This document shows positions 16,988-24,870 of a DNA stretch of 45,727 nt, piece by piece (the stretch's first letter is position 1; each line of letters opens with the position of its first letter). Under the pieces are notes generated by a model. The model was not told where the DNA came from, did not search any database, and saw only the letters and a program-made list of their open reading frames with translations. The position numbers and the translations under genes are program-made. The DNA comes from an uncultured Chloroflexota bacterium (lineage in GTDB: Bacteria > Chloroflexota > Chloroflexia > Thermomicrobiales > CFX8): the NCBI GenBank assembly GCA_937870985.1, contig CALMXF010000002.1:1-45727 (forward strand), written 5' to 3'.

Positions 16988-17458
16988 ATGGCAACAGATG
17001 AGCGGGCCAAGCTGACACCGGCGGGTAAGGTCGATCTCGAAGGCGAGCGCGATCTGTTGCGCTCTGTCAAGCGACCTCAGCTTCTGGCGCGAATTCAGGA
17101 GCTTTCGGCGGACGGTGACGTTTCTGACAACAGTGAGTACGAGGATGTCAAGGAAGAGCTGGTTCAGCTTGACTCTCGTATTCGCGAGATTGACCAGTTT
17201 CTGGCAACCGCGGAAATCGTCGAGCGCGCTGGCGCGCCTGGAGCGGTCGGGTTCGGGTCGATCGTGACACTCGTCGATGATGAAGGCGTTGAAGAGACCT
17301 GGACGATTGTCGGTCCGCAGGAGACCAATCCCCGGCAGGGACGAATCTCGGATGTCTCACCGGTCGGGGCAGCCCTCCTCGGTAAACACGCCGGCGATAG
17401 CGTTATCGTCTCCGCGCCCGGCGGGCAAACCGTCTATCTCATCAAGTCCGTTCAGTAG
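16988..17458 (+). CDS. greA: Transcription elongation factor GreA
   Basis: 156 residues. GreA enters the RNA polymerase secondary channel and stimulates cleavage of backtracked RNA. An N-terminal coiled coil (about residues 10-80) carries the tip motif 'DGDVSDNSEYEDVKEE', in which the first acidic tip residue is Asp and the second is Asp rather than the usual Glu. The C-terminal FKBP-like domain follows ('GFGSIVTLVDDEGVEETWTIVG', 'ISDVSPVGAALLGKHAGDSVIV'). ATG 16988 lies 10 nt after GGGGGAG (16971-16977). A hairpin follows the stop, and lysS lies downstream. Confidence 0.93.
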   Translation: MATDERAKLTPAGKVDLEGERDLLRSVKRPQLLARIQELSADGDVSDNSEYEDVKEELVQLDSRIREIDQFLATAEIVERAGAPGAVGFGSIVTLVDDEGVEETWTIVGPQETNPRQGRISDVSPVGAALLGKHAGDSVIVSAPGGQTVYLIKSVQ

Positions 17459-17490
17459 GGCCTCATGGCCCACGAATTGGGATGAGTATC

Positions 17491-17525
17491 GACCGCGGGC
17501 CCGCGCACAGGCTCGCGGTCGTTTC
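17491..17525 (+). terminator. Hairpin terminator between greA and lysS
   Basis: GACCGCGGGCC (17491-17501) pairs with GGCTCGCGGTC (17510-17520), 11 bp with one G-U pair, followed by GTTTC. Likely a partial terminator allowing separate control of lysS. Confidence 0.6.
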
Positions 17526-17576
17526 ACGCGCGCAACTTCACGCGCTGAGTCGACGTATCTACAAGGGGGGTGTTCC

Positions 17577-19085
17577 ATGGAGATGAGTGAGCAGCAGCTC
17601 GTCCGCCTGGCGAAGGTGGATGCGCTGCGAGAACAGGGGATCGAACCATATCCGGCACGATCGACGCGAACCCACACGGCCAGTGACGTGCTCGTGAGGT
17701 ACGAATCGGGCGAGGGTGGCTGGCCAGATGGGCGTGACCCGGAGCAAGTCGCTGTGGTCGGCCGGGTCATGTCGTTTCGCCAGATGGGCAAGGCGACGTT
17801 CGCCCACATTGAAGATGGCCACGGGCGTTTACAGGTGTACCTTCGCGCGAATATCGTCGGCGTGGAGAACTACGATCGGTTCATCCACATGGTGGACCTC
17901 GGTGACTTCATTGAGGTCGCGGGTCATCTGTTCCGCACCAGGGCCGGCGAAGTGACCGTCGAAGCGGCGTCGTGGACGATGCTCTCCAAGGCTGTCACAC
18001 CGCCACCCGAGAAGTGGCATGGATTGACAGACACTGAGCTTCGCTATCGCCAGCGATCCGCAGATCTGTTCTCAAACCCGGGCGTGCGGAGCATCTTCGT
18101 CACCCGCGCGAGAATGATCACCGCGCTCCGCCGGTTTCTCGATGGCGAGGGGTTCCTCGAAGTCGAGACCCCGACACTGCAGCCGATCTACGGTGGCGCC
18201 CACGCGCGGCCGTTTACGACCTACCACAACGCGCTCGACCAGACACTTTACCTCCGTATTGCCGATGAGCTCTATTTGAAGCGATTGATCGTCGGCGGCT
18301 TCGAGCGGGTCTATGAGATCTGCAAGGACTTCCGGAATGAAGGCGTCGATACACGACATAACCCTGAGTTCACGCAACTCGAGTTCTACATGGCCTACGC
18401 TGACTATCGCGACGTGATGGACCTGACCGAGCGCATGGTCTCGGGTGTTGCGCAGGAGGTTCGTGGCACGACCCAGATCACCTACGATGGCCACGAGATA
18501 GACCTCGCGCCACCATGGCGCAGGCTGCGAATGGCGGACGCGATTTTCGAGGCGACCGGTATCGACTTCACCAAGGTGCGCGATCAGCAGACGCTGTACG
18601 AGCTCGCACGGGAGCGCGGCGCTGATGTCGAGCCGACGACAGTCTGGCCCCGGATCGTCGATGAGCTCATGAAGACGTTCGTCCGGCCCCATCTGATCCA
18701 GCCGACGTTTCTGATCGACTACCCGGTGGAACTCTCTCCGCTCGCCAAGCAGTCGCCTGAGTCGGAGCGAATCGTGGAGCGTTTCCAGGTGTTCATCGGT
18801 GGGATTGAGCTCTGCAACGCGTATTCAGAGCTGAACGACCCGATGGACCAGATGGCGCGGTTCCTTGAGCAGGCGCAGGACCGGGCACAGGGCGACGAAG
18901 AGGCGATGCCGATCGACGAGGACTATGTGCGATCTCTGATGTACGGCATGCCGCCAACAGGCGGATTCGGGATCGGTGTCGATCGGTTGGCGATGCTCCT
19001 CACAGATCAGCAGTCGATCCGCGAGGTGATTCTATTCCCGCAACTGCGGACCAGATCCGCGCACAACGAAGGAAGTCATCACTAG
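17577..19085 (+). CDS. lysS: Lysyl-tRNA synthetase, class II
   Basis: 502 residues. Charges tRNA-Lys. An N-terminal OB-fold anticodon domain ('QVAVVGRVMSFRQMGKATFAHIED', 'LQVYLRAN') precedes the class II core: motif 1 'FLEVETPTLQPIYGGAHARPF', motif 2 'FERVYEICKDFRNEGVDTRHNPEFTQLEFYMAYADY', motif 3 'GFGIGVDRLAML'. 'RIADELYLKRLIVGG' is typical of LysRS. ATG 17577 follows AAGGGGGG at 17563-17570; the frame is open much further upstream but those codons lie over greA. No T-box or other leader is seen. Confidence 0.95.
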   Translation: MEMSEQQLVRLAKVDALREQGIEPYPARSTRTHTASDVLVRYESGEGGWPDGRDPEQVAVVGRVMSFRQMGKATFAHIEDGHGRLQVYLRANIVGVENYDRFIHMVDLGDFIEVAGHLFRTRAGEVTVEAASWTMLSKAVTPPPEKWHGLTDTELRYRQRSADLFSNPGVRSIFVTRARMITALRRFLDGEGFLEVETPTLQPIYGGAHARPFTTYHNALDQTLYLRIADELYLKRLIVGGFERVYEICKDFRNEGVDTRHNPEFTQLEFYMAYADYRDVMDLTERMVSGVAQEVRGTTQITYDGHEIDLAPPWRRLRMADAIFEATGIDFTKVRDQQTLYELARERGADVEPTTVWPRIVDELMKTFVRPHLIQPTFLIDYPVELSPLAKQSPESERIVERFQVFIGGIELCNAYSELNDPMDQMARFLEQAQDRAQGDEEAMPIDEDYVRSLMYGMPPTGGFGIGVDRLAMLLTDQQSIREVILFPQLRTRSAHNEGSHH

Positions 19086-19439
19086 AGCGTCGGGCAGATA
19101 CGCGGATGCATGCGCAGGGCGCGTGCAGTCGACAACGACGGCGCGAAGGTTGTCGGTTGAACGTCTGGCGCAGCGATTGGCCTATGCTATACTGCGCCAC
19201 AGATTTCCCCACAGATCGTCGGGTAGCGTCCCGACCGATGGGGGTGCGCGTTACTCGTTCCACAGGCCAAACATCGCTGGTGTCGCTTATCATTCTGAGC
19301 CTGGCCTGAAGATCGGGTAACATGTCACGTCGCAGGCACGAACAGCGATCCTGGTCGGTTGGTCGATCGGGCGTCGCGGTCGGATGTACGGGGTCGATGG
19401 GTTGGCGCCGCGGACTCGCGGGCTGAGACGAGGGGAACG
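19086..19439 (+). other. 354-nt intergenic region between lysS and the bc-complex operon
   Basis: It holds a weak lysS terminator-like hairpin (TGCATGCGC 19107-19115 with GCGCGTGCA 19119-19127), the operon promoter near 19185-19193, and then a leader of about 240 nt. The leader can form a hairpin GTCGGG/CCCGAC near 19218-19235 and a longer pairing CAGGCCA (19263-19269) with TGGCCTG (19302-19308). I see no convincing small gene or known riboswitch. Confidence 0.5.
19185..19193 (+). promoter_or_regulatory. Extended -10 promoter of the bc-complex operon
   Basis: TGCTATACT is an extended -10 (TGn + TATACT). TTGAAC at 19157-19162 is too far (25 bp) to be its -35. The predicted leader to the cytochrome b start is about 240 nt. 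Confidence 0.5.
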
Positions 19440-20168
19440 ATGCGACGAGAGCAGACGATCGCCGATCGTGTGACAAGCAGCGCACTCTGGCGCTCGATCG
19501 TGCGACACGGATATCCCGATACTCAGCGCAACCAGGCGTTGATCATCGCTTCGAACGTCTTCCTGCATCTTCATCCCGTGAAGATCAAACGCTACGCGAC
19601 GAAGGTCACCTACACGTTCTGCCTCGGTGGCCTTTCGTTCTTCATGTTCCTGATCCTGGTCATGACCGGCGTGTTGCTGATGTTCTATTACGTTCCATCG
19701 ACCAACCAGGCGTGGCAGAACATGCAGGACATTGAAGCCTCGGTCACCTTCGGGCAGCTCATGCGCAACTTGCATCGCTACGCCGCGCACGGCATGGTGA
19801 TCGCCGTCTTCCTGCATATGTGCCGTGTCTTCTACACCGGTTCGTATAAGCCGCCGCGGGAGTTCAACTGGGTCGTTGGGGTCGTCCTCCTCTTCCTGAC
19901 CTTTCTCCTGTCGTTCACCGGATATCTTCTTCCATGGGATCAGCTCGCGTACTGGGCAATCACGGTCGGCACGAACATGGCGAAGGCCGCGCCGCTCATT
20001 GGTCCCAAAGTGCAGTTCCTGCTCGTTGGTGACCTGGAGATTGGCCAGAGCACACTGATTCGGTTCTACACGCTCCACGTGATCTTCCTGCCGCTCGCTG
20101 CAGCAGTGATGATGGCCGTGCACTTCTGGCGTATTCGCAAGGACGGCGGCATCTCGGGTCCGATGTAG
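19440..20168 (+). CDS. Cytochrome b6-type subunit of menaquinol:cytochrome c reductase
   Basis: 242 residues, four membrane helices. Haem-ligand pairs are His112/His126 in the second helix and His213/His228 near the end. The 14-residue gap in the second pair matches b6-type rather than mitochondrial bc1-type cytochromes. Cys61 in 'TFCLGGLSFF' aligns with the Cys that binds the extra covalent haem (c-n) in b6f and Bacillus-type QcrB. Oxidises quinol and passes electrons toward the Rieske protein and cytochrome c while moving protons. ATG 19440 follows GAGGGGA; the upstream 27 codons of open frame are not family-like. First of five co-directional genes. Confidence 0.93.
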   Translation: MRREQTIADRVTSSALWRSIVRHGYPDTQRNQALIIASNVFLHLHPVKIKRYATKVTYTFCLGGLSFFMFLILVMTGVLLMFYYVPSTNQAWQNMQDIEASVTFGQLMRNLHRYAAHGMVIAVFLHMCRVFYTGSYKPPREFNWVVGVVLLFLTFLLSFTGYLLPWDQLAYWAITVGTNMAKAAPLIGPKVQFLLVGDLEIGQSTLIRFYTLHVIFLPLAAAVMMAVHFWRIRKDGGISGPM

Positions 20169-20218
20169 ACCTGGTCGTGACTCAGATCGACTGATGGGGC
20201 GAAGAAGGGGTAGCACCA

Positions 20219-20995
20219 GTGGCTGAAGTTGCACGATCCGGCGCTGTAGAGGCGCCGAGCATCAGCGAAGAGAAACGCCAGCGACTGCTTGAGCTTGTAA
20301 GAGGGCGGACCGCGGCGCGGCCGACCGATCTCGCGGAAGACGAGGTCATGGTCTGGCCCTCGCTGGTGGTTGTCGAGGCGCTGAGCGCGGTTATCTTCCT
20401 CGTCCTGCTCCTCGGACTCTCGTTCATGTTCAACCCGCCGCTCGTTGAGCAGGCGAACGCGACGGTTACGCCGAATCCGGCGAAAGCGCCGTGGTACTTC
20501 CTGAACCTGCAGGAGCTGCTGCTGCACATGCACCCGGCGTTGGCCGGCGTGATCGTGCCGACCGCTGCGCTCGTGCTGATCGCAGCGATTCCGTTCGTCG
20601 ATCGATCGCCACTCGGGGTCGGCGTGCTGTTTACGTCAGACAAAGGCAAGAAGATCGTCTGGTTCTCCGCGATCTTCACTGTCGTCGTCGAGTTCGGCCT
20701 GATCATGTTCGACGCCTACATCGGCGTCACCAAGTCGCTGCAGGGCAAGGTGCCAGAGATCATCTATGAGAAGGTGATCCCGGTTATCGTCATGATCGCG
20801 TTCTCACTGATTCTGGTCGTGCTGCTCCAGAGAATCTACCGACCAACACGACGAGAGTTGATCATCGGGTTGTTTACCGGTTTCGTAGCGACCTACTTCT
20901 TCCTGACGATCATGGGGACGTTCTTCCGAGGCTACGGCATGGCGCTGCAGCTGTACTGGCCGTGGGTGGATCTGCAGCACGCGGCACATCACTAG
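20219..20995 (+). CDS. Cytochrome b C-terminal / subunit IV-like protein of the bc complex
   Basis: 258 residues, about five membrane helices. 'NPAKAPWYFLNLQELLLHMHPALAGVIVPT' corresponds to the C-terminal half of cytochrome b (subunit IV) that helps form the quinol-oxidation site. The PEWY loop of bc1/b6f enzymes is not obvious. The C-terminal helices are unlike classical PetD and include 'LTIMGTFFRGYGMALQLYWPW'. Starts at GTG 20219 with GAAGAAGGGG 8 nt upstream. It lies 50 nt after the cytochrome b6 gene, so the b subunit is split as in b6f complexes. Confidence 0.85.
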   Translation: MAEVARSGAVEAPSISEEKRQRLLELVRGRTAARPTDLAEDEVMVWPSLVVVEALSAVIFLVLLLGLSFMFNPPLVEQANATVTPNPAKAPWYFLNLQELLLHMHPALAGVIVPTAALVLIAAIPFVDRSPLGVGVLFTSDKGKKIVWFSAIFTVVVEFGLIMFDAYIGVTKSLQGKVPEIIYEKVIPVIVMIAFSLILVVLLQRIYRPTRRELIIGLFTGFVATYFFLTIMGTFFRGYGMALQLYWPWVDLQHAAHH

Positions 20996-21053
20996 TCGGC
21001 GCGAGTGGATGCACGCGCCGACCCAGGGCGCGTCAAGGAGTGAGGAACTTCGG

Positions 21054-21632
21054 ATGGTAGCGCTGTTGCGGACGATCACAGGACTGGTCTTGGCGCCGGT
21101 CATTTCAGGGATCGCGGCACTGCTGAGCCGACTGCATGAAGGTGTCGGGACACGGCGTGTGACTCGTCGCTCGTTCTTGCGGAATACGGTATTGGGCAGC
21201 GTCGGGATTGTTTTGCTTGAGTTGGCCGGCGGCTTTGTTGTGTTCTTCTGGCCGAACAAGACCGGGGCGTTTGGCAAGCCGATCAATGTGCCGATTTCGG
21301 CGGTGCCTGCTGTTGGCGCCGATCCGCTGGTGAATCGCGACGGCAAGTTCTACATCATCAACAATGACGACGGCGTTCTGGCGCTGTACTGGAAGTGCGT
21401 CCACCTGGGCTGCACGGTGCCGTGGAATGCCGGAGAAGGCGACTTCCACTGCCCGTGCCACGGGTCGATCTACGATCGACATGGCAACCGGATCGCCGGG
21501 CCAGCCCCGCGTGCAATGGATCTGTTTCCGATCACAATCGAGGGATCGAATCTCGTTGTAGATACGAATCCCGATCACGTTATCGAGCGACAGGAGTTCC
21601 ATCCGAATGAGGCGACCAAGCTTCCTGGATAG
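21054..21632 (+). CDS. Rieske [2Fe-2S] iron-sulfur subunit
   Basis: 192 residues. Rieske cluster: C115-x-H117-LGC120 and C133-P-C135-H136-GS; Cys115/His117/Cys133/His136 bind the cluster and Cys120/Cys135 form the stabilising disulfide. The N-terminus carries a twin-arginine motif 'TRRSFLRN' before a hydrophobic helix ('SVGIVLLELAGGFVVFFW'), so the folded protein is exported by Tat and stays anchored. Shuttles electrons from quinol to cytochrome c. ATG 21054 follows GAGG with 8-nt spacing. Third gene of the operon. Confidence 0.93.
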   Translation: MVALLRTITGLVLAPVISGIAALLSRLHEGVGTRRVTRRSFLRNTVLGSVGIVLLELAGGFVVFFWPNKTGAFGKPINVPISAVPAVGADPLVNRDGKFYIINNDDGVLALYWKCVHLGCTVPWNAGEGDFHCPCHGSIYDRHGNRIAGPAPRAMDLFPITIEGSNLVVDTNPDHVIERQEFHPNEATKLPG

Positions 21633-21707
21633 CGGTCGCATCGCTGGGATCGTCGGCGTTCGGATCACCGGTTCGCTGGTGATGAAGGTAGAGAGAGACT
21701 AACGCGA

Positions 21708-22481
21708 GTGGGATCGTCTCAACGTCAAGCGGCATTTGTTGCGATCGGATTGGTCGTCATTGCGTCGCTGGTCATAATCTACCTCTTCAACGAACCACAC
21801 CGGCGGAGCTCAGCTGAGGAAGAAAAGCTCACCGAGTCGGTCGACCGGGGCATGGCGATCTTCTCGCAGTTCTGCGTTGAATGTCACGGACCGGACGGCA
21901 GCGCACAGGGACGCCGAGGTGTCCCGCTGAATGTCGCGTTGAACCAGGAAGCCGGAACCGCCTGGGATCAGCGCGAGCCAGTGTTGCGCAAGACTATCGA
22001 GCGCGGCGGCCCGACGATCATGCCCGCCTGGGGACAGGCAGACGGTGGCCCGCTGTCCGAGCAGCAGGTTACTGATGTGCTGAACCTGATCCACAGCGGT
22101 GACTGGGCGAAGGTCGACGCATATGTCCTGTCGCAACATGGTGGCGTTGCTCCGACACCGCCGCCGGTGCCCACATCGGCAGCGTCGCCTATCTCGGACC
22201 CGCTCGCCCAGCAGGGCCAGCAGATCTATCAGGAGAAGTGCGCCGCGTGCCACTCAATCGACGGCACGCCGAAGACCGGACCGTCCTGGAAGGGACTTTA
22301 CGGTCACGAGGTGACGCTCGAGGACGGGTCGACGGTGACAGCCGACGACGCGTACATCAAGGAATCGATCCTTCAGCCCGGAGCCAAGATCGTGAAGGGC
22401 TTCGCGCCGGTCATGCCGCCGTTCCAGTTGAGCGATGACGAAATCAACGCGGTCATCGCCTTCATTAAGACGCTGCAGTAG
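21708..22481 (+). CDS. Dihaem cytochrome c subunit of the bc complex
   Basis: 257 residues. N-terminal membrane anchor ('AAFVAIGLVVIASLVIIYLF', about 8-27), then two class I cytochrome c domains with haem sites C56-VE-C59-H60 and C178-AA-C181-H182, joined by a Pro/Ala/Thr linker. Likely axial Met residues lie in 'TIMPAWGQ' and 'PVMPPFQLSDDEI'. The second domain resembles the cytochrome c of caa3-type oxidases ('GPSWKGLYGHEVTLEDGSTVTADDAYIKESI'). Carries electrons from the Rieske centre to a terminal oxidase outside this window. GTG 21708 is used; the ribosome site is weak. Confidence 0.9.
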   Translation: MGSSQRQAAFVAIGLVVIASLVIIYLFNEPHRRSSAEEEKLTESVDRGMAIFSQFCVECHGPDGSAQGRRGVPLNVALNQEAGTAWDQREPVLRKTIERGGPTIMPAWGQADGGPLSEQQVTDVLNLIHSGDWAKVDAYVLSQHGGVAPTPPPVPTSAASPISDPLAQQGQQIYQEKCAACHSIDGTPKTGPSWKGLYGHEVTLEDGSTVTADDAYIKESILQPGAKIVKGFAPVMPPFQLSDDEINAVIAFIKTLQ

Positions 22482-22512
22482 CGCCGTCACACAGGCGAAG
22501 AGAGGGCGACCG

Positions 22513-22632
22513 ATGCTATTTCGCGCAACCGAGCAGATGGAGCTGTTGCTCGTCTTCCCACTGATGATCGTCGGCATCTGGCTGACACATGTCGTCCAGC
22601 GCTGGGCTGACCGGAAATCCGACGAGGAATAG
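22513..22632 (+). CDS. 39-residue single-pass membrane peptide at the end of the bc operon
   Basis: Begins M-L-F-R-A-T-E-Q-M, continues as one hydrophobic helix ('LLLVFPLMIVGIWLTHVV', about 11-28) and ends in a charged tail 'QRWADRKSDEE'. ATG 22513 is 31 nt after the cytochrome c stop with AGAGGG upstream, and a strong terminator follows. The position suggests a small structural subunit of the menaquinol:cytochrome c reductase, comparable in size to PetG/PetN-type peptides of b6f. No homology is claimed. Confidence 0.55.
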   Translation: MLFRATEQMELLLVFPLMIVGIWLTHVVQRWADRKSDEE

Positions 22633-22671
22633 ACTTCGGCTGGCGCCTGTCGCAATGAAGACCTGAGAGAC

Positions 22672-22698
22672 GCGACCGCTCACTTAGTGGGCGGTCGC
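22672..22698. terminator. Bidirectional terminator after the bc operon
   Basis: GCGACCGCTCAC (22672-22683) and GTGGGCGGTCGC (22687-22698) form a 12-bp stem with one G-U pair. The 3-nt loop TTA is also the stop codon of the convergent minus-strand gene. Confidence 0.75.
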
Positions 22699-23043
22699 GG
22701 CCGCTCGAAGGATCAGCCCGAACGCGGCGAGCGCGGCAACAGCCAATGTGACGGTCTCCCGTCTGGCGTCCCCCCGCGTTGCCCAGGCGTAGCCGAATCC
22801 GGTGAACACAACCAGACTGACGCCGTAGAGGAAGTGAAAGCTCTGTCCAGGTCGGAGACCCTCCAGGAGCATCACGATCCCAACGATGCCCTGGCCGATC
22901 GCAGCGCCGATCATCAGCACATACGTCGACCGATAGGCTCCGTCGATCGGACGTCCAGTGATCAGCAGAAAAAAGGCCCACACCGTGAGCCCGCCCGTCA
23001 GCATCAATAGCGTCGTGTACAAGGCGTTATGTAGTGCGAGCAT
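22684..23043 (-). CDS. Small four-helix membrane protein, unknown function
   Basis: 119 residues, almost wholly hydrophobic with about four predicted helices ('LYTTLLMLTGGLTVWAFFLLI', 'YVLMIGAAIGQGIVGIVMLLEGL', 'FHFLYGVSLVVFTGFGYAW', 'VTLAVAALAAFGLILRAAA'). I do not recognise a family. ATG 23043 is chosen for its AGGAG 5 nt upstream; the open frame extends 10 codons further without a ribosome site. Convergent with the bc operon and sharing its terminator. Confidence 0.7.
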   Translation of the reverse strand: MLALHNALYTTLLMLTGGLTVWAFFLLITGRPIDGAYRSTYVLMIGAAIGQGIVGIVMLLEGLRPGQSFHFLYGVSLVVFTGFGYAWATRGDARRETVTLAVAALAAFGLILRAAATAH

Positions 23044-23189
23044 TAGTCTCCTGTATCCTTGGCGATGGATCAACTGATGCGGGGCCTTGCCGGGTCATCC
23101 CGCTGACGCGTTGGCCTCAATCGAATCAGCCGAAACGAGACAGTGGCCGCTGGCAAGTATCCAGCATTCGAGGCGGTTTAGCATAGACC

Positions 23190-23642
23190 ATGGCAAAGCG
23201 CACATTCCTGTGGTGTTACCGATGCAAGCGTTCATTTGACTATCCGGATGCTCCTGGCGGGCTCTGTCCGATCTGCTCCGATGAGATGCGTGAGCTGGGC
23301 TGGATGTCAGCGTTCGTGCGCGGCTTTCTCGCGCAGGAGCTGAGCACGTCGGGAATCGCAGCGCGTCACCGTCAGATGATCCGGCAAATCTGGACCGCGA
23401 ACGGGATGGGCGAGCGGTACTACAAGATTCTCGCGCCGCCAGTCACCTACGCGAAATTTGAAATCCGGGTGACCGAGTTCGTGTGTGTGGCGGCTGCCGA
23501 GGGCTGGGTGCGCTTCTCGCTCCCCGCAAGCCCCCTCGGCGCGGATGATGCCGCCTACCAGATGGAGATCGATGACGATGAGCGATTCATTGCCGAGCTC
23601 GCGTCGATCTTCGCCGCGGATGAGTCGGATATCCGACGGTAG
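23190..23642 (+). CDS. Zinc-ribbon protein of unknown function
   Basis: 150 residues. The N-terminal zinc ribbon is C9-YR-C12 ... C26-PI-C29. After it comes a uniform alpha/beta region ('MIRQIWTANGMGERYYKIL', 'FEIRVTEFVCVAAAEGWVRFSLP') and an acidic tail. Not recognised. ATG 23190 has no Shine-Dalgarno at normal distance; a TAGCAT hexamer at 23179-23184 would place the transcript start at or next to the ATG, so a leaderless mRNA is possible. Its TAG stop forms the base of a terminator shared with the AI-2E transporter gene. Confidence 0.7.
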   Translation: MAKRTFLWCYRCKRSFDYPDAPGGLCPICSDEMRELGWMSAFVRGFLAQELSTSGIAARHRQMIRQIWTANGMGERYYKILAPPVTYAKFEIRVTEFVCVAAAEGWVRFSLPASPLGADDAAYQMEIDDDERFIAELASIFAADESDIRR

Positions 23643-23660
23643 CCTCCGAACTGGAGGCTA
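23640..23660. terminator. Convergent terminator built on two TAG stop codons
   Basis: TAGCCTCC (23640-23647) and GGAGGCTA (23653-23660) form a perfect 8-bp stem with loop GAACT. The first TAG is the stop of the zinc-ribbon gene; the complement of the last CTA is the stop of the AI-2E gene. Confidence 0.7.
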
Positions 23661-24782
23661 TTCGGGAATATGGCCGTGAGGGGGGAGTGCGTCGCTGCTG
23701 TGAGCTTCCTCTGTCAGCCGGTTATAGACGTAGATGAAAACGTCTCTCGCGATCGCGGCAAGCGGCACGACTGCGACGACACCGATGACGCCCATCAGCG
23801 CGCCGCCGACGACCAGGAGCACCATGATGACTGCCGGGTTTATATCGACAGCATCGCCCTGGATCTTGGGCACCAGAAACGTATTCTCGACTTGCTGGAT
23901 CAACAGGAAGAGGATCGCGACGATCCAGATCTTCCCAGGGTCGGTTGCGAGCACGACGATCGCGGCTGCGATGAACGATAGCCAGGGTCCGAGGATCGGA
24001 ACCATCTCGAAGATCCCGGCAAGGATCGCGAGTGGCGCGGCGTACTTAATATCAAGGACGACCAGCCCGATCAGCGTCACGACTCCGACAACGACCCCGA
24101 GGAACAGTTGGGCGCGAATGTATGACCCGAGGACGCCGTCGACGATGCCGACGATATTGCGAACATCGCGCTGCAGCGGACGTGGCCAGAGCCGGTAAAA
24201 GAAGTCGAACGCCTTACCCTGGTCCTTGAGCAGATAGAAGATCCAGAGTGGCAGGAGAGCCAGCCCAGCGATCAGTCCGACTGCCCTCTGGACGGTGCCG
24301 ACCGTCGCGAGGAGGGTCGCCTGGATCGCTGACGAAGCCACGCGGCCGGCCTCGTCGAGGTTCTCCTCGATTTTCAGGCGAACACTTGCCGGGATTGTCT
24401 CCAGATACCAGTCGTTCCAGGACTGGAACTCATCACGCGCCATGTCAACATAGCCGGGCATGTTCTCTACGAGGTCAATCGTCTCGTGTGCGATCCGGGT
24501 TCCGAACACGTAGAGGCTAAGACCGAGGACGCCGAGCGCAACACCGTACACGACGATCACCGCGAGAGTGCGTCGGATCCGAACCAGAACGCCGCGTGGT
24601 GGAATCATGCGTTGAACGCGGTTGACGAGGGGTTGGAGCAGGTAGGCGACTGTCAGCCCGATGATAAACGGGAAGAGCGCCTCACGGGCAGTCCAGAGAG
24701 TCCAGGTGACAAGCAGGAGACTGCCGACAACCAGCCACAGCCGGTAGCGACGCATCCGCTCACGACGATCCTCTGGTAACAT
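23658..24782 (-). CDS. AI-2E family transporter (PerM-like permease)
   Basis: 374 residues. Pfam AI-2E_transport-type membrane protein with an N-terminal helix pair ('LWLVVGSLLLVTWTLW', 'ALFPFIIGLTVAYLLQPLVNRV'), a long polar loop, then the conserved 'GLIAGLALLPLWIFYLLKDQG', 'YIRAQLFLGVVVGVVTLIGL', 'LAGIFEMVPILGPWLSFIAAAIV' and 'NTFLVPKIQGDAVDINPAVIMVLLVVGG'. Members export varied solutes, some acting as Na+/H+ antiporters; a real link to autoinducer-2 is not implied. It lies downstream of thrS, separated by a strong hairpin. Confidence 0.88.
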   Translation of the reverse strand: MLPEDRRERMRRYRLWLVVGSLLLVTWTLWTAREALFPFIIGLTVAYLLQPLVNRVQRMIPPRGVLVRIRRTLAVIVVYGVALGVLGLSLYVFGTRIAHETIDLVENMPGYVDMARDEFQSWNDWYLETIPASVRLKIEENLDEAGRVASSAIQATLLATVGTVQRAVGLIAGLALLPLWIFYLLKDQGKAFDFFYRLWPRPLQRDVRNIVGIVDGVLGSYIRAQLFLGVVVGVVTLIGLVVLDIKYAAPLAILAGIFEMVPILGPWLSFIAAAIVVLATDPGKIWIVAILFLLIQQVENTFLVPKIQGDAVDINPAVIMVLLVVGGALMGVIGVVAVVPLAAIARDVFIYVYNRLTEEAHSSDALPPHGHIPE

Positions 24783-24820
24783 CCCGTGCCCTTCATCCGT
24801 GCGCTAGCCACCGGTCGCTC

Positions 24821-24848
24821 GGGCGCTGGCGGACTGCCGCCAGCACCC
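24821..24848 (-). terminator. Terminator hairpin after thrS
   Basis: On the minus strand GGGTGCTGGCGG pairs with CCGCCAGCGCCC, 12 bp with one G-U pair and loop CAGT. No T run. It begins 22 nt past the thrS stop and precedes the AI-2E gene. Confidence 0.6.
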
Positions 24849-24870
24849 GGAGGATACGAGGAATCAATGG

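Noticed and set aside
17521-17536. Possible parS site (GTTTCACGCGCGCAAC)
   Set aside because: Only the left half matches TGTTTCACGTGAAACA; the right half does not.
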